Origin: an uncultured Eubacteriales bacterium
Lineage (GTDB): Bacteria; Bacillota; Clostridia; Oscillospirales; QAKW01
Assembly (NCBI GenBank): GCA_934378025.1
Contig: CAKRPM010000076.1
Span: forward strand, 1 to 6,352
DNA length: 6,352 nucleotides
Reading direction: 5' to 3'
Shown here in pieces: positions 1 through 5,336 of this stretch. The notes beneath the pieces are model-generated. The model had not been told where the DNA came from. It ran no database searches and was given only the letters and a program-made list of their open reading frames with translations. Within the stretch, counting starts at the first letter, position 1; every line of letters starts with the position of its first letter. The position numbers were made by a program, and so were the translations under genes.

Positions 1-714
1 ATTGTGTTTGAGGACGTCAGCTTTCATTATGAGGACGACAAGCGCGAGGTACTCTCCCACATCAATCTTGCCGTGCATGCGGGCGAAAATGTGGCGCTGG
101 TGGGACCCTCAGGCGGCGGTAAAAGCACGCTGTGCAATTTAATTCCGCGCTTTTATGACGTGGACGCCGGCAGAATTTTGATCGACGGGCGGGACATCCG
201 CCATCTGACGCTTCATTCGCTGCGCCGCAAAATCGGCATGGTGCAGCAGGACGTTTATTTGTTTTCGGGCACGGTCAAGGAAAATATTTTATACGGCCGT
301 CCGGGCGCGACGGACAGGGAGATTTATGAGGCGGCCAAATCGGCGGGGGCGCACGAGTTTATTTCGGCGTTGCCGCAGGGGTATGACACCTATGTCGGCG
401 AGCGGGGCGTCAAGCTGTCCGGCGGGCAAAAGCAACGCATTTCGATCGCCCGCGTCTTTTTGAAGGATCCGCCCGTGCTGATTTTGGACGAGGCGACCAG
501 CGCCCTGGACAACGAAAACGAACGACTGGTGCAGCACAGTCTGGAGCGGCTGGCCAAGGGGCGCACCACGCTGACCATTGCCCATCGTTTAACCACCATT
601 GAAAATGCCGACCGTATCCTGGTGCTGACGCGCGACGGAATTGCCGAGGAGGGCACGCACGAAACGCTGCTGGCGCAAAAGGGTATTTATTATAAAATGT
701 ATACAAGAAGTTAA
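1..714 (+). CDS. ABC exporter, C-terminal ATP-binding domain (5' partial)
   Basis: This is the nucleotide-binding domain of a fused membrane-plus-ATPase ABC exporter (MsbA/Sav1866/MdlB-like), which uses ATP hydrolysis at the inner face of the membrane to move a substrate out. The reading frame is open from base 1, so the GTG at position 4 is not a credible start and the membrane half lies to the left. Counting from that GTG: Walker [10 protein letters not shown] at 34-42, Q-loop QQD at 81-83, signature LSGGQ at 138-142, Walker B LILDE at 159-163, D-loop SALD at 166-169 and switch histidine H194 in IAHR. All catalytic elements are intact. The long A-loop to signature spacing and the ENILYGRP segment fit exporters rather than importers. 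The stop codon TAA is at 712-714. No substrate can be read from this domain alone. It may be one half of a heterodimer encoded with a neighbour to the left. The family call is firm; drug, lipid or peptide export cannot be separated. Confidence 0.95.
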   Translation: MVFEDVSFHYEDDKREVLSHINLAVHAGENVALVGPSGGGKSTLCNLIPRFYDVDAGRILIDGRDIRHLTLHSLRRKIGMVQQDVYLFSGTVKENILYGRPGATDREIYEAAKSAGAHEFISALPQGYDTYVGERGVKLSGGQKQRISIARVFLKDPPVLILDEATSALDNENERLVQHSLERLAKGRTTLTIAHRLTTIENADRILVLTRDGIAEEGTHETLLAQKGIYYKMYTRS

Positions 715-770
715 AAAACAAGGAAAATGATGAAAAAAGAAAGGCTCGATCCTTTCGGAAAGGAAAGAAC

Positions 771-1391
771 ATGGAGGAATATCTGGTAGCAGAAAAAAAT
801 GCACAAAGTGAATTTGTGGAGAAGAAAAGCAGGTTTATCACGTTTGTATCCTGCGTGGAGAGCGCCGAGCAGGCGGAAAAGTTTATCAAGCAGATGCGCG
901 ATCGCTATCCCGACGCACGGCATGTTTGCTATGCGTATCGAACGTATGCGCCGTTTTGCGAAAAATGCAGTGACGACGGGGAACCCAAGGGAACGGCGGG
1001 GCGCCCCATGCTCGGCGTACTGCAAAAGGCGCAGGTGTATGACATTTGCGTGGTGGTGGTGCGGTACTTCGGCGGCATACTGCTCGGGGCCAACGCACTG
1101 GGGCGTGCCTACGTCCGCGGATGCGCCGACGGTGTGGCGGCGGCGGGTGCTTCGATGAAAAAGCCCGCGGTGCGGTTTGATATCGTACTGCCGTATCACT
1201 TATATGATTTGTTTTTATTGCGCGCCAGCGCTTTTGAGGTGCGCTTTGAGCGGCGCGATTTTGTACAGGCCGCGCATATTACACTGCTGCTGCCCAAACG
1301 GCAGCGCGCCAAATTTGAGGAAATGCTTTGCCGATTGAGCGCGGGGGGCGCCGAAATTCGGATTACCGAGGGCATTTACGCTTGTTTTTAA
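771..1391 (+). CDS. yigZ: YigZ/IMPACT (UPF0029) family protein
   Basis: A complete 206-residue protein of the YigZ/YvyE family, related to eukaryotic IMPACT. Its bacterial role is not settled; a link to translation or nucleic-acid binding is proposed for the family. The N-terminal UPF0029 domain (about residues 1-122) shows KSRFI at 19-23, CYAYR at 53-57, SDDGEPKGTAGRPML at 67-81 and the family signature VVVRYFGGILLG at 95-106. The C-terminal part (about 135-206) fits the ferredoxin-like DUF1949 domain. Total length matches the family. The ATG at 771 is preceded by the purine-rich AGGAAAG at 761-767, and the N-terminus MEEYLVAEKN fits relatives, so this start is preferred. It lies 56 bp after the ABC gene with no terminator between, so co-transcription is likely. 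An unusual Cys-x-x-Cys (C63, C66) precedes the DDGEP motif. The family assignment is secure; the function is not. Confidence 0.93.
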   Translation: MEEYLVAEKNAQSEFVEKKSRFITFVSCVESAEQAEKFIKQMRDRYPDARHVCYAYRTYAPFCEKCSDDGEPKGTAGRPMLGVLQKAQVYDICVVVVRYFGGILLGANALGRAYVRGCADGVAAAGASMKKPAVRFDIVLPYHLYDLFLLRASAFEVRFERRDFVQAAHITLLLPKRQRAKFEEMLCRLSAGGAEIRITEGIYACF

Positions 1392-1394
1392 ACG

Positions 1395-1406
1395 TTTGAT
1401 ATCAAA
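1395..1406. promoter_or_regulatory. 12-bp perfect palindrome, candidate operator
   Basis: TTTGATATCAAA is a perfect inverted repeat of two 6-base arms, lying just after the yigZ stop codon and about 20-30 bp upstream of the predicted -35 region of the response regulator gene. Its position and symmetry suit a dimeric regulator. No matching copy was seen upstream of htrA. AT-rich palindromes of this size can arise by chance, so the role is speculative. Confidence 0.25.
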
Positions 1407-1427
1407 ATATTCACAATTTGTCCAACA

Positions 1428-1456
1428 TTTACCGCGGCAATCCGATATAATAAAAT
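1428..1456 (+). promoter_or_regulatory. Predicted sigma-A type promoter of the two-component genes
   Basis: TTTACC at 1428-1433 (four of six matches to TTGACA) is followed after 17 bp by TAAAAT at 1451-1456 (five of six matches to TATAAT). A perfect TATAAT overlaps at 1446-1451 but has no well-spaced -35. Either -10 puts the transcription start near 1458-1464, giving a leader of about 40 bases before the response regulator start. The surrounding 1391-1500 segment is much richer in A and T than the flanking genes, as expected for a promoter. Confidence 0.55.
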
Positions 1457-1465
1457 CAACCGAGG

Positions 1466-1488
1466 TTTTTCGGGATCATTCCGAAAGA
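1466..1488 (+). promoter_or_regulatory. Leader hairpin next to the regulator's ribosome site
   Basis: Bases TTTCGG at 1468-1473 pair perfectly with CCGAAA at 1481-1486. The stem can be lengthened outward by a U-G pair and a U-A pair, to 1466-1488. The predicted transcription start places this hairpin at or near the very 5' end of the mRNA, and it ends two bases before the Shine-Dalgarno stretch at 1491-1499. It has no U-tract and therefore is not a terminator. It could stabilise the 5' end or affect translation; this is inference. Confidence 0.35.
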
Positions 1489-1490
1489 TA

Positions 1491-1499
1491 GGAAAGGGG
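1491..1499 (+). promoter_or_regulatory. Ribosome binding site with two possible starts
   Basis: GGAAAGGGG is a strong Shine-Dalgarno stretch. It lies 3 bases before the ATG at 1503 and 9 bases before the ATG at 1509. The second start would give MSRILIVDDE, the usual N-terminus for this regulator family, and has the more normal spacing, so the true start may be 1509. Confidence 0.6.
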
Positions 1500-1502
1500 A
1501 AA

Positions 1503-2198
1503 ATGATTATGAGCAGAATACTTATTGTCGATGATGAAAAGAATATATGTGAGCTGTTGGAGTTGTATTTGCGCAAAGACGGCTACGAAACCGAAAAAGC
1601 CATGAACGGCGAGCAGGCCATTGAAAAGTTTACCTCCTTCGGGCCGGATTTGGTGCTGCTGGACATCATGCTGCCCGAAATGGACGGCTGGCAGGTGTGC
1701 CGCGAAATTCGCAAGATGTCCAATGTACCCATCATTATGGTCAGCGCCAAGGGCGAAACCTTTGACAAGGTGCTTGGTCTGGAGCTGGGGGCGGACGATT
1801 ATATCACCAAGCCCTTTGATACCAAAGAAGTGCTGGCGCGCATCAAGAGCGTTTTGCGCCGGGCAGGCGGCGGCATGGAAATGACGGACAACCAGCTGGA
1901 GGAGGTTTCCTATGACGGGCTGTATGTTTCGCTGACCAATTACAAGCTGCGCGTCAATGACAAAGACGTGGACGCGCCGCCCAAGGAGATCGAGCTGCTC
2001 TATTTTCTGGCCAAGCATCCCAATCGGGTCTTTACGCGCGATCAGCTGCTGGATGAGATTTGGGGCTTTAAATACTTCGGCGATTCCCGAACGGTGGACG
2101 TGCATATCAAGCGGATTCGCGAAAAGCTGGAGGGCGTCAGCGAGAAATGGAGCCTGAAAACGGTCTGGGGCGTCGGCTACAAGTTCGAGGTTTTGTAG
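1503..2198 (+). CDS. OmpR/PhoB-family response regulator
   Basis: A DNA-binding response regulator of 231 residues (229 if it begins at the ATG at 1509), expected to be phosphorylated by the kinase encoded just downstream and to switch target promoters. The receiver domain (about 4-121) has the acidic pair D10/D11, phospho-acceptor D54 in LLDIMLPEMDG, S81 at the switch position, Y100, and K103 in ITKPF. The C-terminal winged helix (about 130-230) includes the recognition helix around SRTVDVHIKRIREKLE (195-210) and the terminal VWGVGYKFE hairpin. All receiver residues needed for activation are present. It has its own predicted promoter and leader and is followed after 3 bp by the kinase. Many family members control their own promoter, and the adjacent htrA is a plausible target. 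The family is certain; naming it WalR, CssR or CiaR is not justified from the sequence. Confidence 0.96.
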   Translation: MIMSRILIVDDEKNICELLELYLRKDGYETEKAMNGEQAIEKFTSFGPDLVLLDIMLPEMDGWQVCREIRKMSNVPIIMVSAKGETFDKVLGLELGADDYITKPFDTKEVLARIKSVLRRAGGGMEMTDNQLEEVSYDGLYVSLTNYKLRVNDKDVDAPPKEIELLYFLAKHPNRVFTRDQLLDEIWGFKYFGDSRTVDVHIKRIREKLEGVSEKWSLKTVWGVGYKFEVL

Positions 2199-2201
2199 AG
2201 T

Positions 2202-3644
2202 ATGCGCAGACTGCAACGGCGGATCTTTTTTAAGTATTTCACGGCGCTTTCCTCCGTTTTGCTGATCGTTTTGACCGTGATGGGCTGTATGTCCTCGGCG
2301 GTGCTGGCGCAGCAGCGGATCAACGAGGTCAGCGAGAATTTGGAAAGTGCGGCGGGAAAGCTGTCCGCCATGTATGCCAAAATGCCGAAAAACAGTTATC
2401 TGGTGGCCGGCAGGGTGATGGAAACGGCCATGGACGTTGTCAAGGACGCACTGAATGCCGAGGTGGTCATTGCGGACAGCGACGGCATGGTGGTGATGAC
2501 CACCATCAGCAATACCCTGAACCGTCAGAACAATCTGGTGCCCGACACGGCGTTGAGTACGGTGCTGGCGGGCAATACCTACCGCAGCAACGGCGTATTT
2601 CTTCGTTTGTCGGCGCAGCGGCCGTCCTATACCGTGGGCATTCCGGTTATGAGTACGGATAATCAGATTGACGCGGCGGTGTTTGTCACCACCGAGCAGG
2701 TGGGACTGCTGGACACATTGGCGCCGTTTTTACTGATTTATATGTTATTTGCCGGTTTGTCTTTGATGATTGTGGTGGCCATTTTGTATTTTATCAGCGA
2801 GCGTATGTTCCGCCCGTTGACCCAGATGAGTCAGGCGGTGGCCGCCTATGCCGACGGCGATTTTTCCATGCGGATCGATGTACGGCATGACGATGAGCTC
2901 GGGGAGCTGGGCACGGCGTTTAACAATATGGCCGATTCCCTGGGGCAGCTGGAGAGTATGCGGCGCGGATTTGTCGAGGATGTCTCGCACGAGCTGCGCA
3001 CGCCGATGACCACGATCGGCGGCTTTATCGACGGAATTTTGGACGGTGTGATCGAGCCCGATCAGCAGGAAAAATATCTTCGCATTGTTTCCGATGAGAT
3101 CAAACGGCTCAGCCGCATGGTTTCCTCCATGCTGGACGTTTCCAAAATTCAGTCGGGCACCATGGTCTATACCAAAAGCAATTTTGATATTACCGAGATT
3201 TTGCAGAAAAATATTACCGGTTTTGAGGAACGCATTGCCGAAAAGAATGTCAAAATTGTCTGGCAGGCCAATGAAAAAGACGACTATTATGTATACGCGG
3301 ACATGGACGGCGTATACCGCATTGTTTACAATTTGCTGGACAACGCACTGAAATTTGTCAACCGCGATGGGGTGATCACCCTTCGCCTTGAAATGCAGGC
3401 GGACAAAATTTTGATCTGTGTGCGCAATACCGGGGAGGGCATCCCCAAAAAAGACGTCGGCCATATTTTCGAGCGGTTTTACAAAACGGATAAAAGCCGT
3501 TCGATTAACAAAAAGGGCGTCGGCATCGGGCTGTATTTGGTGAAAACCATGGTGTCCGACATGGGCGGCGATATCATCGTCAGCTCCAAGGAGGGCGAAT
3601 TTGCCGAGTTTTCATTTACCCTGCCGAGGGCCGAGGAAATTTAA
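2202..3644 (+). CDS. Membrane sensor histidine kinase (HAMP, HisKA, HATPase)
   Basis: A 480-residue transmembrane sensor kinase, the likely partner of the upstream regulator. After a short basic N-terminus, membrane segment 1 spans about 13-35. An extracytoplasmic domain of roughly 140 residues (36-173) follows, whose pattern (VVIADSDGMVV, then VGIPVMS and AAVFVTT) suggests a PAS/Cache-like sensor fold. Membrane segment 2 is about 174-198 and a HAMP linker about 199-250. The HisKA helix carries H263 in VSHELRTP; the ATPase domain shows the N-box NLLDNA (377-382), G1 region NTGEGI (409-414), F-box IFERFYKTD (422-430) and G2 GVGIGL (439-444). In G1 the usual adenine-contacting aspartate is replaced by N409, a variant I recall from other clostridial kinases. 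The gene starts 3 bp after the regulator stop, with GAGG at 2187-2190 inside the regulator gene as a possible ribosome site; translation is probably coupled. The stimulus is unknown; envelope stress is a guess based on htrA next door. Confidence 0.96.
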   Translation: MRRLQRRIFFKYFTALSSVLLIVLTVMGCMSSAVLAQQRINEVSENLESAAGKLSAMYAKMPKNSYLVAGRVMETAMDVVKDALNAEVVIADSDGMVVMTTISNTLNRQNNLVPDTALSTVLAGNTYRSNGVFLRLSAQRPSYTVGIPVMSTDNQIDAAVFVTTEQVGLLDTLAPFLLIYMLFAGLSLMIVVAILYFISERMFRPLTQMSQAVAAYADGDFSMRIDVRHDDELGELGTAFNNMADSLGQLESMRRGFVEDVSHELRTPMTTIGGFIDGILDGVIEPDQQEKYLRIVSDEIKRLSRMVSSMLDVSKIQSGTMVYTKSNFDITEILQKNITGFEERIAEKNVKIVWQANEKDDYYVYADMDGVYRIVYNLLDNALKFVNRDGVITLRLEMQADKILICVRNTGEGIPKKDVGHIFERFYKTDKSRSINKKGVGIGLYLVKTMVSDMGGDIIVSSKEGEFAEFSFTLPRAEEI

Positions 3645-3663
3645 AAAAATCATCTTTTTTATT

Positions 3664-3693
3664 CATACATTTTTAAAACATGGGTGGTAAAAT
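3664..3693 (+). promoter_or_regulatory. Predicted extended -10 promoter of htrA
   Basis: TGG at 3685-3687 directly precedes TAAAAT at 3688-3693, making an extended -10 element. A weak -35 candidate, CATACA at 3664-3669, lies 18 bp upstream. Transcription would start near 3700, leaving a leader of about 25 bases. ACAT occurs twice with an 11-bp period (3667-3670 and 3678-3681) between the two promoter elements, the spacing typical of OmpR/PhoB-type binding half-sites. The protease can therefore be made separately from the kinase operon, although no terminator separates them. Confidence 0.5.
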
Positions 3694-3708
3694 AAACTCA
3701 TAAAACCT

Positions 3709-3717
3709 AAGGGGAGG
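3709..3717 (+). promoter_or_regulatory. Strong ribosome binding site of htrA
   Basis: AAGGGGAGG, containing a full GGAGG, ends 8 bases before the ATG at 3726. This fixes the start of the protease, including its unusual low-complexity N-terminus, as the real start rather than an internal methionine. Confidence 0.8.
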
Positions 3718-3725
3718 AAAATCTT

Positions 3726-5159
3726 ATGGACGAGAAAATGTTTGAGGGCGATCGTGAACGCATGAGCGACGAAACGGTGGGAGACGCTGTGCAAAACGAG
3801 CCGCAAAACAACACGCAGGACACGCCGCAGGCCGAGCCGCAAAACGACGTGCAAAACGAACCGCAAGCCGAGCCGCAAAACGGAGCGCCGAGCGATACGC
3901 CGCGCGAAACGGAGCCGGCCGGTGCGGATGCGTACACCGTGCAAAATCCCAATCCCTATTTTAATTACTATCAAAACCCCGCCCCTCAGGCCACTGTGAC
4001 GCCTGTGGCGGTCAAGAAAAACAAAAATCCGCTGGCGGTGGCGCTGATTGTGGTGTCGGTGCTGCTGGTGCTGAGCTTGCTGGGATCGATGTTGACGATC
4101 TTTTATATGCGGCGCGGCGGTTTTTCCGACAATAACGATACGCAGACCAACAACGGGTCCGGCACGGTATTGGGCAGTGACGACGATTCGACGGGCAATG
4201 TCACCGTGACGCAAAAGACCAAGGGCGACGGCAATGAAATGACGGTGCAGCAAGTCGCCAAAAAAGTGATCAATCAAGTGGTCGGTATTGTCGTGAACAC
4301 CGGCGAGGGCTTTTATGCCAGCGAGGGACAAGGCAGCGGCATTATCTTTTCGGAGGACGGCTATATCATCACCAATGCCCACGTTGTGGACGGTGCAACC
4401 AGTGTAAAGGTCGTACTGCCGGACGAGAAAAATACCACCTATGACGCAAAAATCGTGGGCAGCGATACCAAGACGGATCTGGCGGTACTGAAAGTGGACG
4501 CCACGGGTCTGGAGGCCGCCACCATCGGCAACAGCGACGAGCTGGAGGTCGGGGAAACGGTTGTGGCCATCGGCAACCCCTACGGACTGGAGTTTCAAAG
4601 CTCCGTGACGGCGGGCATTATTTCCGCGGTCAACCGTGCAGTTACGCTGGAAAATACCAAAATGAACCTGCTGCAGACCGATGCGGCCATTAACCCCGGC
4701 AACTCCGGCGGTGCCCTTGTCAATTTGTACGGTCAGGTGGTCGGCATCAATTCCTCGAAAATTTCCAGCACCGAGGCAGAGGGCTTGGGCTTTTCCATTC
4801 CCATTAACGACGCCATTCCCATTGTGCAGGAGCTGATTTCCAAAGGATATATCAGCGGTCGGCCGATGATCGGAATTCAGGGGCAGGACGTCAATCAGCA
4901 GATGAGCGCCATGTATCGGATTCCGACCGGCGTATATGTGTATTATATTGACGAGAGCAGCAACGCCTACAAAGCGGGTCTGCGCCAGTATGATATCATT
5001 ACCAAATTTAACGGGCAGGACATCACGTGCTTTGCCGATCTGGACAGCGCCAAGGACAAATGCAAGGCGGGCGACGAGGTAGAAATTACCTATTATCGCT
5101 ATAAAGACGGAAAGTATTATGACGCAAAGATCGTATTAAGCGAATCCACCAAAAATTAA
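3726..5159 (+). CDS. htrA: HtrA/DegP-family membrane-anchored serine protease with PDZ domain
   Basis: A 477-residue trypsin-like protease of the HtrA family, expected to degrade or refold misfolded proteins outside the membrane. Residues 1-102 form a presumably cytoplasmic tail rich in Q, N, P and E. One membrane segment spans about 103-127, flanked by KKNK before and RR after. A polar linker (about 128-170) leads to the protease domain (about 175-370) with a complete triad: H219 in TNAHVV, D251 in KTDLAVLKV and S327 in NPGNSGGA. A single C-terminal PDZ domain (about 379-474) begins near SGRPMIGIQ. One signal-anchor plus one PDZ is the usual Firmicute design; the tail makes it longer than HtrA proteins of about 400 residues. 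The gene follows the kinase by 81 bp, has its own promoter and strong ribosome site, and ends before a strong terminator. Its position beside a two-component system suggests stress-regulated expression. The gene symbol denotes the family; it does not distinguish HtrA, HtrB or HtrC paralogues. Confidence 0.96.
   Translation: MDEKMFEGDRERMSDETVGDAVQNEPQNNTQDTPQAEPQNDVQNEPQAEPQNGAPSDTPRETEPAGADAYTVQNPNPYFNYYQNPAPQATVTPVAVKKNKNPLAVALIVVSVLLVLSLLGSMLTIFYMRRGGFSDNNDTQTNNGSGTVLGSDDDSTGNVTVTQKTKGDGNEMTVQQVAKKVINQVVGIVVNTGEGFYASEGQGSGIIFSEDGYIITNAHVVDGATSVKVVLPDEKNTTYDAKIVGSDTKTDLAVLKVDATGLEAATIGNSDELEVGETVVAIGNPYGLEFQSSVTAGIISAVNRAVTLENTKMNLLQTDAAINPGNSGGALVNLYGQVVGINSSKISSTEAEGLGFSIPINDAIPIVQELISKGYISGRPMIGIQGQDVNQQMSAMYRIPTGVYVYYIDESSNAYKAGLRQYDIITKFNGQDITCFADLDSAKDKCKAGDEVEITYYRYKDGKYYDAKIVLSESTKN
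3789..3884 (+). repeat. Degenerate in-frame repeats coding for QNEPQ/AEPQN units
   Basis: Within htrA, residues 22-53 consist of imperfect repeats: VQNEPQ occurs at 22-27 and 42-47, and AEPQN at 36-40 and 48-52. At the DNA level the units GAGCCGCAAAAC and GTGCAAAACGA recur with few changes, so the tract could grow or shrink by slippage or recombination in multiples of three. The repeat lies in the tail before the membrane segment and would not affect the protease domain. Confidence 0.75.
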
Positions 5160-5336
5160 AAATGCAAAAAAGGCGGCAAAAGGACACCTTTAAAAAATGA
5201 CCGATTGAGAACAGCACAACGCCACAGAGTTTTAAAACTCTGTGGCGTTGTGTTTTTTATAGCGAACAGGAAAATGATTAGAAAATATTTTGATCTTTGA
5301 TTAAGGTTGCGGGTGAACAGTCACTGCAAAGTGATT
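5160..5336. other. Convergent intergenic region
   Basis: This 177-bp stretch separates the htrA stop from the opposing lipoprotein stop. It holds the strong rightward terminator at 5215-5258. A small hairpin (TCACT at 5321-5325 with AGTGA at 5330-5334, loop GCAA) lies just beyond the lipoprotein stop. That hairpin has a weak stem and no T-run on the minus strand, so it is at best a poor terminator. Nothing else with coding or RNA character was seen. Confidence 0.6.
5215..5258 (+). terminator. Strong intrinsic terminator after htrA
   Basis: Bases 5215-5252 form a perfect inverted repeat with two 19-base arms centred between 5233 and 5234. The centre is TTTTAAAA, so the actual loop would be a few A/U bases. 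The arms carry the GC-rich core CGCCACAGAG and its complement. Six T follow at once (5253-5258). It lies 55 bp past the htrA stop and should end rightward transcription. On the other strand the hairpin is not followed by a U-tract, so it is not an obvious terminator for the opposing lipoprotein gene. Confidence 0.9.

Noticed and set aside
739..763. Alternative pairings of CCTTTC (751-756) with GAAAGG (739-744) or of CCTTT with AAAGG (759-763), as a switch over the yigZ ribosome site
   Set aside because: Stems of only five or six pairs in a purine-rich leader; no ligand-binding structure is visible, so a riboswitch call is not supported.
410..1199. Several minus-strand frames opposite the ABC domain and yigZ
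   Set aside because: Low-quality, Arg/Phe-rich translations that overlap conserved plus-strand domains.
1476..2216. 246-residue open frame on the minus strand opposite the response regulator
   Set aside because: It mirrors the regulator gene and shows no recognisable motif; the plus strand encodes complete receiver and winged-helix domains.
2745..3464. 239-residue open frame on the minus strand opposite the kinase
   Set aside because: It is antisense to the HAMP, HisKA and ATPase regions and has no motif or ribosome site of note.
3645..3661. A-run, short spacer and T-run after the kinase gene as a possible terminator
   Set aside because: The stem would consist only of A-U pairs with no GC core, too weak to stop transcription.
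3663..4598. 311-residue open frame on the minus strand opposite htrA
   Set aside because: The product is a run of R, H, V and L from the antisense of a GC-rich gene, with no domain. The plus-strand frame has a full HtrA triad and a strong ribosome site.
5179..5191. Small hairpin AAAGG-ACA-CCTTT after htrA
   Set aside because: Five weak pairs and no T-run on the plus strand; the real terminator is 25 bp further on.
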